DNA of 64,000 nt. Source: Bufo bufo. Taxonomy: Eukaryota; Chordata; Amphibia; Anura; Bufonidae. The position numbers and the translations under genes were made by a program. Below the pieces are notes generated by a model, which saw only the letters and a program-made list of their open reading frames with translations, was not told where the DNA came from and ran no database searches. Positions 42,793 to 55,052 of the stretch are shown in pieces. How positions within the stretch are numbered: the stretch's first letter is position 1; each line of letters opens with the position of its first letter. The stretch is from NCBI RefSeq assembly GCF_905171765.1, contig NC_053392.1, forward strand, positions 410,740,299 through 410,804,298, given 5' to 3'.

Positions 42793-43160
42793 AAGCCTCT
42801 TTCACACGAGCGTGTGCGCCCCGTTGCCGTATTGCGGACCGCATTTGCGGATCTGCAATACACGGGTGCCGCTCCATGGGCATTCCGCATCACGGATGCG
42901 GACCCATTCACTTTAATTGGTCTGCAAATCCGGAGATGCGGAATGGTGCGGAACTGAAGCACGGAACCCTACAGAAGCACTACGAAGTGCTTCCATCGGG
43001 TTTCGTCCCGTACTTCCGGAACGGCCGGATCGCGGACCCATTCAAGTGAATGGGACCGCGATCCGTGCGGCTGCCCCACGGACTGTGCTCGTGCATTGCG
43101 GCCCGCATTTTGCGGGCCGCAGCACGACCACGGGGCACACTCGCCCGTGTGCAGGAACGA
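42793..43160. mobile_element. MITE with degenerate terminal repeats and palindromes
   Basis: The left end agcctctttcacacgagcgt followed by gtgcgccccg faces a diverged right end cggggcacactcgcccgtgt. It contains a near-perfect 40-bp palindrome at 43026-43065 and a hairpin gcggcccgca/tgcgggccgc at 43098-43120. The style and the ctctttcacac start resemble the MITE at 7891-8658, perhaps a related family. The right end appears truncated or mutated. Confidence 0.7.
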
Positions 43161-43314
43161 CAGATTACAATCTTATTACATGCTATAGTATTCCCTCCCC
43201 CAATAACTGATCAAATAGCATGTGCCTATAGTGTTTCTCCCGAATAAACATACGCGATTAGTCTTACTAACCCGGGTCTGCTTTGTATAAGCTGATGACT
43301 GGACAGAATGGGGG

Positions 43315-44553
43315 TGTCACGAGGGTGTCAAGAGCCACGCCTGACTCCGTTATACCCGGGGTCAGGAAGTCGCAGCGGGTGGCTGCGCGCTCTATGTCTA
43401 AAGACAGTGCTGTTTATTAATGGTAGCTGTGGCGGATCCCGCCTCGCCACTGGGCATTGGAGAGGCCTGGCTACCCGCCTCCTACCTACTGACTATGGCC
43501 CCTGGTGAATTTGTACGTGGAATGCAATTTGGGCATGTGGTATTTTGTATTGCTGTGTGTTGTGGACTGTATATATCTTGCCCTGGCTGTAAAGTTTGCT
43601 ATGTTACAGGCATTGTTGTTCTGTGCCTCTTCTCCTCCCCCTTTTTCCTGTCCCATTGTTTCCCCGTCAGGGTGTTGTCGCAGTTACACTGGGAGACCAG
43701 TTTAAACCAGCTGCTCTGTCCCTCCTCAATCTCCCATCAGCCCTTGCTATTGTCTGGCCCCACCCTTCCTTGTACCAGAGTCCTCTAGGTGCCCTATTGT
43801 ATGTAAATGAGGCTGTTGGGGAGTTTAAAGTAGGTGTGCTGTGTCTAAATAAAGTTCAGTTCCTGTTTTAACCCTCAAGGTGAAGTGTCGTCTCATTCTT
43901 GGGGGGAGGATTTATTGCATGCTGTCCCAGTTTGACTGCTAGGAGTGTAAACCTATTCGTATGGTTTCCTATTCAACTGCCTACAGTATTCATATGCTTG
44001 AAGAGGATTTATAGGCTTCTTCGGTTCAGTGATTGTGGTGTCTGCCAGAGTGCTTGGAAACCTCAGGAAAACGCTAGTTACAGTACCTTTCTGGGTTTGC
44101 CTTGCAATCCTTTTTGGCTCACTCAGGGATCCGTAGCTTCTCCTCCTCAGCTGTTTCTTGTCCAGCAATCCCAACCACCTTATATTCCCATCTCTCACTT
44201 CTCTGGTTGCCAGATATAGAGCTTCCTGCCTGGACTTCTATACTGACCCACTGGAGCTGTGTAGCTGTGTTCCCTGGTTGTTGTTCCAGAACGTTAACCT
44301 CCGGATCCCTGGTGTTTCCCTCTTAGTGACAGTGGTGCGGACTAGCGATCCCACCGGCCCGTTCACTATCTAGGGCTCATTTTAGGGAAAACCAGGGTTT
44401 AGGCACGTGATCGTCGCACGGGTGAGGAACCCGTCTAGGGACGTCAGGGCAGTCAGGTGCCAGCCGCAAGGTGAGTTAGGGGTCTCCACCTTTCCCTCTC
44501 CCTTGGGCAGGGCTTTCCCTTTTTCCTCCCTGTGCGTGTCGCCGGTCATTACA
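43315..44553 (+). mobile_element. Chromovirus C 5' LTR, with nested insertion
   Basis: Begins TGTCACGAGGGTGTCAAGAG and ends GGTCATTACA like the 3' LTR. Removing 43428-44087 leaves about 579 bp colinear with the 3' LTR, apart from an extra segment of about 85 bp in the 3' LTR (about 49112-49196). Confidence 0.9.
43428..44082 (+). mobile_element. Solo LTR nested in chromovirus C 5' LTR
   Basis: 655 bp starting TGTGGCGGATCCCGCCTCGC and ending CTAGTTACA, with an aataaa in gtctaaataaagttcag near 43848. Flanked by GTAGC (43423-43427) and GTACC (44083-44087), a 5-bp duplication with one change; the intact site ggtagctttctggg exists in the 3' LTR at 48887-48900, which proves the insertion. Probably from another Ty3/gypsy family; its internal part was lost by LTR recombination. 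Confidence 0.82.
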
Positions 44554-44575
44554 TTATAGCTGGCCCTTATTTTGT

Positions 44576-44611
44576 GTAGGTAAAAAAAAAAATTTTTTTT
44601 TTTTACCTACT
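44576..44611 (+). repeat. Poly(A)/poly(T) hairpin before gag
   Basis: gtaggt followed by a run of about eleven A, then about twelve T and acctac: a perfect inverted repeat between the 5' LTR and the gag ATG at 44623. It could form a stable hairpin in the leader RNA or be a cruciform-prone site. Confidence 0.8.
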
Positions 44612-44622
44612 TAGAATCCAGT

Positions 44623-45482
44623 ATGGATCAAATTACTGCTCTGTCCAAACAATTTATGGCCTGTCTTTGGAGGTGGCAGGATTGAAGGCGTCGGTCCTCC
44701 AGCAACAGCAGCAATTACAACTGACTGCAAGCCCAGCGGTTGCTACTGGTAACCAGGTTGTTGCGGAACCCAAGGTCCCTCTCCCTGACAGATTTTCTGG
44801 GGGAAGGGACAAGTTTTTGACATCCCGTGAGGCCTGTAAATTATATTTTAAACTGCGCCCTTACTCCTCTGGTAATGAAGAACAGCGGGTGGGGGTTGTT
44901 ATTTCCCTGCTGCAGGGGGACCCGCAGTCCTGGGCGTTCTCTTTACCTACTGATTCCCAGGCTCTTCGGTCAGTGGATGAGTTTTTCGGGGCCTTTGGTC
45001 TCATATATGACGACCCTGACCGAGTCGCACTGGCTGAATCAAGATTACGGAGACTCTTAAAAGGAGAGCGGCCGGTAGAGGAGTATTGCTCTGAATTCCG
45101 TAGGTGGGCTACGGATACCCAATGGAACGACCCGGCTCTCAGGAGTCAGTTCTGCTCTGGGTTATCCGAAAGGGTTAAGGATGCGCTTGCATTATATGAG
45201 ACCCCCTTTTCCCTTGATGCGGTTATGTCCCTTTCTATCCGAATAGATAGACGCCTTAGGGACAGGTTGAAAAAACTGGAGCAATTGGTAACCCCTCCCA
45301 AGCAGCAGTTAGTCTGTACGGACTTAGACGAGCCTATGCAGCTAGGAGGAACTACTCGTTAGGTCCGTCCTCCTGAGGCTCGCCGTAGGCGTGGGGTTTG
45401 TTTTTTTTGTGGGGAGAGGGGTCATTTCATTAATGTCTGTCCTTCTTTCCTCAGAAACAAAAGACCGTCGGAAAACTACTAA
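44623..45482 (+). pseudogene. gag: Chromovirus C gag, broken
   Basis: ATG 44623 (MDQITALSKQFMACL) is out of frame with the main Gag frame, which is open from about 44667 and shows VPLPDRFSGGRDKFLTSR, LLQGDPQSWAFSLP and EEYCSEFRRWATDTQWND. TAG at 45360-45362 interrupts it just before the zinc knuckle CFFCGERGHFINVC; TAA near 45480 ends it. At least one frameshift lies near 44660. Confidence 0.88.
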
Positions 45483-48400
45483 CCCCAGGCTGTGTGGAGG
45501 ACGTTTCCTCCATACGTACATCGCAATTTGTGTTGCCAGCGGTTATTGTTTTTGGTGATAAGACGGAGACTATTTCTTTCTTTCTAGACAGTGGAACAGG
45601 GGTAAATTTGATAGATGCCCATTTTGCCCGCACTATGGGTTTGTCTCTCTGTACGCTACAGAGACCTATTCCCATATTCGCTATTGATTCTGCTCCTCTG
45701 TCTCAGAGAAACCTCACCCACATTGTTCATAATTTACACCTTCGGGTAGGGGACCACCATAACGAGATGCTTTCATGTTATGTTCTGGAGGGGCTTCCCA
45801 CTCCGTTAGTGCTGGGTCTTCCCTGGTTGGTAGTGCACAATCCAGTGGTGGATTGGCAGGCCAGGGAGATATTGGAGTGGAGTTAGCAGTGCAGAGAAAA
45901 TTGCTTAAATAGCAATTGCTTAGTCGCCTCCATAACTACCCTACCTACATTTATTTCGGATTTTGAGGATGTTTTTTCTGAAAAGGGTTGTCAGAAGTTA
46001 CCACCTCACCGTCCTTATGATTGCCCGGTTAACCTTATTCCCGGCGCAAAATTACCCAAGACCAGGTTATATAATCTTTCGGGTACGGAGAGACAAGCCA
46101 TGAAAGATTATATCTCCGAGAGCTTGGCTAAGGGACCCATCAGACCCTCTTCTTCACCCGTGGCTGCAGGGTTTTTCTTCGTTAAAAAGAAAGATGGGGG
46201 CCTGCGTCCTTGCCTAGATTTTCGCGAATTAAATCGGATAACCATCCGAGACCCATACCCTCTTCCTCTCATTCCTGACCTGTTTAACCAGATTGCGGGT
46301 GCTAGGTGGTTCTCCAAAGTTGATCTTAGGGGGGCCTACAATCTGATTCGTATTAAGGAGGGGGATGAGTGGAAGACAGCTTTTAACACCCCTGAGGGGC
46401 ATTATGAAAATCTAGTTATGCCTTTCGGTCTGACCAATGCTCCTGCCGTCTTTCAACATTTCGTTAATGACATTTTTAGTCATCTAATCGGCAGGTTTGT
46501 GGTAATATACCTAGATGATATTTTAATTTATTCGTCTGATCTGAGGACACATGAGGTGCATGTCAGACAAGTACTGCAGGTCCTACGGACGAATAAATTA
46601 TATGCTAAAATTGAAAAATGTGTCTTCGCCGTTCAGGAGATACAATTCCTAGGTTATTTTTTATCTGCTTCAGGTTTCCGTATGGATCCTAGGAAGGTCC
46701 AGGCAATTTTAGATTGGGATCTTCCTGAGAACCTCAAAGCACTACAACGGTTCTTGGGCTTCGGGAATTTCTATAGGAAATTCATTAAAAATTATTCACT
46801 TATTGTAAAACCCCTTACTGACATGACTAGGAAGGGGACTGATTTTTCTAAATGGTCTGACGCCGCTAAAGTTGCATTTTCCTCTCTAAAAGAGAGGTTT
46901 ACCTCAGCACCTGTACTAGTCCAACCTGATGTCTCTCAGCCTTTTATTGTTGAAGTCGATGCGTCAGAGGTGGGAGTGGGGGCGGTGCTGTCTCAGGGTC
47001 CGTCTCCTGGCAAATGGCGTCCTTGTGCTTTCTTTTCTAAAAAACTATCTGCAGCAGAAAAGAACTACGATATTGGCAATAGGGAACTATTAGCTATTAA
47101 ACTTGCGTTTTAGGAGTGGCGTCACTTTTTAGAGGGGGCAGTCCATCCCATCCCGTGATTACGGACCACAAAAATATTCTGTACCTCGAATCAGCTAAGC
47201 GTCTCACTCCTAGACAGGCTAGGTGGTCGCTATTTTTTTTACCAGGTTTAACTTTGTGATTACCTATCGTCCTGGGGCAAAGAATACCAAGGCTGATGCA
47301 CTATCTCGTTGTTTCCCTGGAGGGGGTAATGTGAGTGATCCGGTGCCCATTCTTCAAAGAGGAGTGGTTGTTTCTGCGGTACACTCTGTTCTGGAGGGGA
47401 AGGTGTTAGAGGTCCAGGGGGACGCCCCGGTCTCTTGCCCCTCAGAGAAATTGTTTGTACCGTTGAACCTACGTTTCGAATTATTAAAGGAACATCATAA
47501 TTTGGCACTTGCTGGGCACCCGGGTAGTAAAGCAACCTTGGAGCTATTGTCTCGTCGTTTTTGGTGGCCAAGGTTGCGTCAGGATGTATTGGATTTTGTG
47601 TCTTCTTGTTCTACCTGTGCGCGCGCAAAAGTTTCACATACACGTCCTGCAGGGTCTCTACTACCACTCGTCATTCCCAATAGACCGTGGACACATCTGT
47701 CAATGGATTTTATCACTGACTTACCTTTGTCTGCGGGTAAAACAGTTATTTTGGTAGTAGTGGACAGGTTTAGCAAAATGGTACACTTCATTGCGTTACC
47801 CTCACTACCTAATGCTAAGACTCTTGCTCAGGTATTCGTCAGTGAAATCGTGAAGCTTCACGGGGTCCCCTCCGATGTTGTTTCGGATCGGGGTACCCAG
47901 TTTATTTCTAAATTTTGGAAAGCTTTTTGTTCCCGTTTGGGGGTACACTTGTCCTTTTACTCAGCTTTCCATCCTCAGTCGAATGGTCAGACTGAGAGTA
48001 CCAACCAAAACCTGGAGACATATCTAAGATGTTTTGTGTCTGAAAACCAAGAGTTGTGGTCATCATATTTACCGTTAGCTGAGTTTGCCATAAATAATCG
48101 TCGTCAGGAATCCACTGGCAAGTCACTATTTTTTGGTGCATATGGTTTTCATCCCCAATTCTGTACTTTCAAAGAGGGGGGGTCTTCTGGGGTTCCGAAG
48201 AGGAACGGTTTTTGTCATCTCTTTCATCGGTATGGCAGAAGGTGCAAGCTAACTTGAAAAACATGGGAGATAAATACAAATGCATGGCTGATAAGAGACG
48301 GTCGCCAGGTCCGGACCTAGGAGTGAATGACTATGTGTGGTTGTCTACTAGGAATATTAAATTGAAGGTTCCCTCTTGGAAACTGGGTCCTAGGTTTATT

Positions 48401-48883
48401 GGCCCTTACAAAATTGTAGCCATCATCAACCCCGTGGCTTTTCGCCTGGAGTTACCTCAGACTTTTAAAATCCATAATGTTTTTCATAAGTCGTTACTCA
48501 AGAAGTATGTTCCACCTCTAGAACCGTTACCGCTGCCACCTCCTCCTGTTGTTGTGGATGGTAATCTAGAGTTTCAAATATCCAAAATTGTTGATTCTCG
48601 TCGGGTCCGCCGCTCTCTTCAATATCTGGTGCATTGGAGGGGTTACGGTCCCGAGGAAAGAATGTGGGTTCCAGTGTCTGAGGTAAACGCCGACAGGTTA
48701 GTTCGGGCTTTTCATGCCTCTCATCCTGAGAGACCTAGTCCTGAGTGTCTGGAGGCCCCTCGTAGAGAGGGGGGTACTGTCTCGAGGGTGTCAAGAGCCA
48801 CGCCTGACTCCGTTATACCCGGGGTCAGGAAGTCGCAGCGGGTGGCTGCGCGCTCTATGTCTAAAGACAGTGCTGTTTATTAA
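45483..48883 (+). pseudogene. pol: Chromovirus C pol, broken
   Basis: Protease FLDSGTGVNLID, then TAG at 45884-45886. RT (LRPCLDFRELN, VIYLDDILIYS) and RNase H (EVDASEVGVGAVL) run to TAG 47111-47113. After a frameshift near 47200, integrase follows ([43 protein letters not shown]). Another shift at about 48230 leads to the GPY/F module and chromodomain (YGPEERMWVPVSEV). Pol is in the -1 frame relative to gag. The final stop at 48881-48883 is 106 bp inside the 3' LTR. Confidence 0.92.
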
Positions 48884-49429
48884 TGGTAGCTTTCTGGGTT
48901 TGCCTTGCAATCCTTTTTGGCTCAGTCAGGGATCCGTAGCTTCTCCTCCTCAGCTGTTTCTTGTACAGCAATCCCAACCTCCTTATATTCCCATCTCTCA
49001 CTTCTCTGGTTGCCAGATATAGAGCTTCCTGCCTGGACTTCTATACTGACCCACTGGAGCTGTGTAGCTGTGTTCCCTGGTTGTTGTTCCAGAACGTTAC
49101 CCTCCGGATCCCTGTTGGGCCTTGGTGGTCTGCTGTTGTCGCCCACCTGGGATTATATGTTTGTCTGTATTGTCTGTCCTCTCCTTGGTGCTTTCCTCTT
49201 AGTGTCAGTGGTGCGGACTAGTGATCCCACAGCCACGTTCACTACATAGGACTCATCTTAGGGAAAGCCAGGGTTTAGGCACGTGATCGGCGTACGGGTG
49301 AGGAACCCGTCTAGGGACGTCAGGGCAGTCAGGTGCCAGCCTCAAGGTGAGTCAGGGGTCACCACCTTTCCCTCTCCCTTGGACAGGGCCTTCCCATTTC
49401 CCTCCCTTTGCGTGACGCCGGTCATTACA
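48778..49429 (+). mobile_element. Chromovirus C 3' LTR (652 bp)
   Basis: Starts TGTCTCGAGGGTG after the polypurine tract and ends GGTCATTACA. It preserves the empty site of the solo LTR found in the 5' LTR and carries about 85 bp not present there. Confidence 0.92.
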
Positions 49430-49754
49430 AGGGGTTTTTCCAACAAGCGTTCGGTACCGCACTGTCGCACTGTCTGTTGCTTTACTCCTCTGCTCTCATC
49501 TGTGTTTCCGACAGCAATTCCCTTTCGTCTGGAAAAAATCAGAGTGATGGACACGATCAGTTCCACAACTTGGCTGCATCTCTGGTCCCTGAAGGATGCT
49601 CCCACGCTTAGATGTCATGAGATTCTTCTCACTCAGCTCCTGTATGCTTCTCCCAGGCTCACTCTAAGATGGAGGATGCTTCACTTCCTCCCAGGCTTAT
49701 AACTCCACCTCTGAGAGTTTAACATCTCATGAATATAGAAATGCAGTCTGTTAG
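49430..49754. other. No recognisable feature
   Basis: 325 bp between chromovirus C and a hAT end. Frames here have no similarity that can be recognised; this may be pre-insertion genomic DNA. Confidence 0.5.
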
Positions 49755-49973
49755 TAGGGATTAGCGAACCCATGGATGCTCGGGTTCAACGGGTTCAGCC
49801 GAACTTTGTTTCAAACACCAAACCCCATTAAAGTCGATGGCAACCCAAACTTTGGGGCTATAAATAAGTTATATTAAGGGCTAGAGAGCTGCAAATGGAA
49901 CCAAAATGAGGGTAAGAGCAGTACAATTGCCTTGCAAACAAATGTTGATAGGGAAATTACGTAAAATAACAGG
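49755..49973 (-). mobile_element. hAT right end, inverted and truncated
   Basis: Starts tagggattagcgaaccc, matching the hAT terminal repeats at 18317 and 28879. It continues with ggttcagccgaacttt and ccccattaaagtcgatggca, the reverse complement of the kind of sequence found at 28680-28879 and 29500-29712. It is cut off at about 49973 where the LTR of element Y begins. Confidence 0.8.
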
Positions 49974-51065
49974 GTATAGCGATGTGAGGTCACGGTTACT
50001 TAGGCAAACGAGGGTTGCTATGGGTTACTCACAGTTTGCAGGATGACCCTGGGCAGCTCACAGCAGTGATGGAGAGGCTGGCACAGAAGTCCTCTGGGGC
50101 ACTCTCTGTATATAGGGACCAGGCCTGATGGTGGATGAGGTGCCCTGGATGTTGCAGATGTTTAATATGCCTAGGGCAAGGTCCCTTTAAGGTTCGTGAC
50201 GCCAGTGCCTGTAACGGTGGCACACCGATTTATAGTTATTATAAGGAGAATTAAGGCAGTTGTGAAACATCTAAAATTGGAAATAATTGCACCTCTTAAT
50301 ACAGAGAATATTATACCAATAAGAGAAGACAACATAACAGGTACATAAATAAAGGGGGTAAGTACTAGTGTGCAGAAATCCATGTCAGAGAGCAGGAAAT
50401 TTATAATCTAATTGATGCATTAGGAGGTATTTTACATTTACTATTATTTAGCCACACATCCCAGTTCTTTAGAAAGGAAACTTTCGAGTTCCTAGAGGAT
50501 GCCCATAGACCTTCATATAAGCAGCTGTTGTCTAGAGTTCTAAAAATTCTATTAATATTAGGAAGGTTACCAGATTTCCAGCAGGCAGCAATTTTCAATC
50601 GGGTGGCAAATATTAAGTGGCTGGCTATAGACCTGAAGTGAAAGGGAAGGTCTATAAGACCTATAGATAGAAGAGCCATCTTAGATGAAGGACTAATAGG
50701 ATAGCAGGCTAGAGAAGATATAAACTTAAAAATTGAGTCCCATAAACACTTGACTGTAGGACAGTCCCACCACATGTGTAGATATGAGCCAGGAGCATGG
50801 CCACATCTCCAACACTCTGAAGATATTTCAGGGAAAATTCTATTTAAGTAGAGAGGGGTTCTATACCATCTATATAATATTTTCCTTGCCCCTTCTAAAT
50901 GATCAGAGCATTTAGAGAGTTTAGATACAGAGATAAAAGCTTCATTCCAATCCGTGAGAACGGAACCTAAATCAGAATTCCACAGATCCAAGGTATGTTG
51001 TAAAGGGGTTGTGCTTGATTCTTTCAATAGTTGGTAGCCTTTAGTGATTCCTTTATCCAGGCTAT

Positions 51066-51491
51066 AGCAAATAATGGCCAATGGGATAGAGAAGGCGCTC
51101 ATAGGGTAAGTAAATTCAACAAAACAAATTTCAAATAAAAGAAATGGTTTGCTCACCTATTGCGATTGCATCAATTGGATGCAACTGCAATGGAGATCGA
51201 GTGTGGATAAGAGACGGTTGGTGCAGCCAAGATTCGTCCTAACGCCTTGGGCAGGAGCCACCCTGCCACTAGGGTAGTGAAATTGAAGAGAGTACGCTAA
51301 ACCTTAAGTGGAGCGTGTGGACTGCCGAGGGCGCACGAAACAACCGATCAAAGACAGTATTTTAGTTTCAGTAGTGTTCCATTTATTCGTAAGACAACGC
51401 GTTTCGGGGTGTTAAAGTCCCCTTTATCAAGTCTGAGCCGGGAGACTAGGAGAGTGTCGCTGCTCGTCTGGAGAGGCGCGTGTTAGACGCT
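51066..51491 (-). mobile_element. Short PLE-like insertion without ORF
   Basis: 426 bp flanked by the 15-bp duplication ctttatccaggctat (51051-51065 and 51492-51506), inside L1 ORF2. It has no coding capacity, but its minus strand carries a degenerate hammerhead with gaaacgcgttg, the same stem III and neighbourhood as the PLE at 21.7 kb. Probably a non-autonomous or severely truncated PLE family member. Confidence 0.75.
51391..51434 (-). ncRNA. Degenerate hammerhead ribozyme motif
   Basis: On the minus strand: stem I agac/gtct, core TTGATAA in place of CTGATGA, stem II gggg/cccc, then GAAA, a two-pair stem III acgcgt, and T before gtct. All three stems are kept, but two core bases are changed (C3 to U, G8 to A), both expected to abolish cleavage. 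Confidence 0.55.
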
Positions 51492-54400
51492 CTTTATCCA
51501 GGCTATGGGACATATGTATCCAATCCATCAGTATGTGGTTGTGTGAATTAAAGTTGAAAATTCTTGGGGATTGTAGTAAGTGTCTTATTCTTAGATATTT
51601 ATAGAAATCTGAGTTGGGGATGTTGAATTCTCTGTGTAAATGTGCAAAGTCAACAAAAACACCATCCTTCCTTAATTGACTAACATCAGTAATACCTGAG
51701 GACACCCAATTATTAATCTGTAGGTCTGGGATAGCTAATTCACAGATTTCCAAAGGTAATGAGGAAACTGGAGTGGAAATTAGTTTTTCTATTCTAGCAA
51801 TGGAGTACCAGGTGCTATGTATTGCATTTAGAGTTGAAAGTGAAGAATTATTTTTGATACCAAAGACCGCCGTAGTGGAAAGGCGTAAACTTATATCATG
51901 AGACCCCATTAAACTTTTTTCAAGTGAGACCCATTTTTTTGAAGTGTCATTTTTAATCAGGTATCTCAATTGGTCAAGTATAGAGGAGGCATAATAATGT
52001 TTAATGGAAGGGACATTAAGGCCACCTGTTTTGAGTGTTTTATTAAGGATAAGTGCTTTCACTCTGGGTTTAAATTTCCCCCAAATGTGGCGGTTAATTA
52101 AGGCTTGAAGTTTGGTTATATAACCAGTGGGAATAGTAATTGGGATATTACGGAACATGTAGATAATTTTGGGAAGGATGACCATTTTAATTGCAGCTAT
52201 TCTTCCTAACCATGAGAGAGAGTCCATTCTTAGGTTATTTAGAGAATCACAAATTTTGTTATATAGAGGCCAGAAGTTGACCTTGTACAGATTGCTAGTG
52301 GGGAAGGCAAGTTGGATGCCTAGATATGTCAGCGATCCATCAGCCCAAGGAAATTTATATGATTTGGAAATTGTACGCTTGGTAGTTGGGGATAAACCCA
52401 AGTCAAGAATTTTGGACTTGTTGATATTTACTTTATAGAAGGATGCTTTGCCAAATTTGGAAATAATATTATTAATAGCAGTTAGTGCAGTAGTTGGATT
52501 TGACATTATGATTAAAACATCATCTGCGAAAAGACCTATACGATGGTCTGTGTTTCCTACCATTATCCCTTTAATAAGCAAGGAGGATCTAATATGTTCC
52601 GCAAAGGGTTCCATTGCAAGAGCAAATATCAAGGGTGACATAGGACAGCCTTGTCTGGTTCCATTCTTGATATTGAATGGGGCAGACAGGAAACTAGACG
52701 AGTATACAGAGGCACTTGGATTAGAGTATAAGGACATAACTGCGGATAGGAAGAAATCCCCAAATCCAAACTTTTTTAGAGTTGCATAGATATATTTCCA
52801 GTGTATTCTATCGAACACCTTCTCCGCATCCAAGGAAAGGAGCAGAGAAGGCGTCCGGGTGGCATATGCCACGTCTAAAAGATCTATAAACCTTCTAGTA
52901 CCATCTGATGATTGTCTGTTGAGGACAAAACCAATTTGATCATTGGAAATTAAAGAAGGTAGAATGCTAGATAATCTCTTTGCCAATATTTTAGCAAAGA
53001 TCTTTATATCAGAATTTAATAGAGATATAGGTCTGAAGTTAGCCGGTTTATCTGCAGGTTTACCAGGTTTTGGGAGCGTAATGATCAGTGCATTTAACAT
53101 GTCTTTTGGGATTGAGTTTTGTTCTGCTATTAAATTAAATGTTCTGTTCAGGAAGGGATTTAGAATGTGTGAAAAGTTCTTGTAATATTCATTTGTAAGT
53201 CCATCTGGGCCAGGGGACATTATTTTTGAGGGATTGGATTGCTTCGGAGATTTCCGAGTGCGTGATTTTAGAATTAAGGGAGTGATTTTGGGATGGGGAT
53301 AAGGACGGGAGGGAGATGCCGCTAAGAAAATCATTAATATATTCAGTAGTAGGTTGGATAATGTCAGTTGATTTTTCTAAATTGTATAGATTTTTGTAGT
53401 ACTTGGCGAATTCCTCTGCTATGTGTTTGGGGTTACACAGTTTTTGGCCTTGATTATCATATAGAAAGGGAATTCTTGACTTGACTTCTCTTTTTTAACT
53501 CTATTTGCTAAAATTTTTGAAGCTTTGTTACCATGATCTGATTTAACTTTACGAAGATGGAATTCATGTTTTTCATGAAGGTAGAGGTGGTGTCTGGCTG
53601 TTTTTAGTTTGCTGAAAATTTTTGGATCTAGAGAAGATTTAGAGGATTCCTCCAGGGTTTTAATATCGGCTAGTAATTTATCTAGAATTTTCTTTCTATT
53701 TTTCTTCTGAATAGCCGCATGTTTTAGCAGCACACCTCTTATAAATGCCTTGTGCGCACTCCATAATGTGATATCTGATACTAAATTATTGTCATTGGTT
53801 TTAAAGTATTCTTTTAATGAGTTTTCTACGTCTGTGCGTATAGAGGAATTTTGGAGTAAAGAATTATTAAGTCTCCACGGGGAAAATACTCTATTGCTGT
53901 ACATGTCATCTAATATGAGGGTTATAAACGCATGATCAGACCATGTAATATTGGAAATAGATACCTCCATCACTTTTTGGAGAAGCCATTTATCTGAGAT
54001 AAAGAGATCAATTCTAGAGTATGTGTTATGTGGATGTGAGAAAAAAGTGAAATCCTTTTCATTGGCATGATGAACTCTCCAAATATCAAGAAGCCCTTCC
54101 TGAAATAGAAAATCTTGAAGGAGCGAGTTTTTAAGAGAAGGGGGAGGGGACGGTAGCCTATCAATTGAAGAATCAGGACACATATTAAAGTCGCCACAGA
54201 TCAATAAGGATCCCTGTTTGGAGTCCTGAGCCAATCTAATAGTTCGCTTGATGAAATTTATCTGATCGGAGTTAGGGGCATAAAGGTTCACTATCGTGTA
54301 TCTAGAGTTATTTATGTCACATATGATAATGATATATCTACCCTCTTTATCTGAAATTATATTATGACATTGAAAAGCACTAGTGTTCTTAAAGCCTATA

Positions 54401-55052
54401 ATCACACCCTTCCTTTTTTTTGAGGCTGGTGAAAAAAAAATATGCGGAAAGGAGGGGTGACTGAATCTGTAGGAGTCTTCCTCGTTAAGGTGAGACTCTT
54501 GAATACAAATAATGTCAGCTCTCTGTCTTCTTACCTCATTCCAACATCTGGAGCGTTTAAAGAGACTATTAAGACCCTTAACATTTGCTGAGAAAATTTT
54601 CATACTTTTATTGGCCATCTTGGGGTTTCAGAGCAACATGCTAAAATCTCTGATCTGAATAAGCTGTCAGGAAGTACATGAATAATAGAATAACGTACCC
54701 GGGTGTCACTGTAAAATAATTGAGGGGATCGTAGGATTGTACCTTTGTTTTCAGGTGTTTGAGGGGATAAAGGTAGCCCTCTTATGTGTAACCTTGCAAA
54801 ATAATAGATTAAGACATAAAAAATAAAGTAAGTAATAAATAACAATAACATAACAATGGTCCAACAGTGACCACAAATTGTGATGTATCTCACTTAGTAT
54901 GAGAGGCGTAAGGGAAACAATGGATTAGGGAATATGAACACTTAGTTGGAATATGTGTTCTGAGAGGTAGAGCAGCAGGGTGTGGAACCCCGTAAAATTA
55001 GTATAACATGGGAGTAAACTTAAGGTATTATAGTTACTGTCCAGAATGCAAA

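Larger units (their letters stand above)
43315..49429 (+). mobile_element. Chromovirus C (Ty3/gypsy), both LTRs present
   Basis: Plus-strand element: 5' LTR 43315-44553, gag, pol with chromodomain, polypurine tract (gagagggggg before 48778), 3' LTR 48778-49429. Flanks are G-rich (gggg before, agggg after), consistent with a short duplication but not decisive. The 5' LTR is about twice as long because another LTR is inserted in it. Stops and frameshifts break gag and pol. Confidence 0.93.
50401..54618 (-). pseudogene. L1 ORF2 endonuclease/RT, interrupted
   Basis: ATG at 54618. The endonuclease shows SANVKGLNS, CIQESHL, VNLYAPN, ICGDFNM and WSDHAFI. A stop at 53419 and local frame disturbance follow. 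RT from about 53334 has MSPGPDGLTNEYYKN, NFRPISLLNSD, GTRQGCPMSPLIFAL and the catalytic GLFADDVLIIM. The C-terminal cysteine-containing part (CWRCGHAPGSYLHMWWDC) lies beyond a 426-bp insertion and ends at 50401. Inactive because of the insertion and the stop. Confidence 0.9.
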
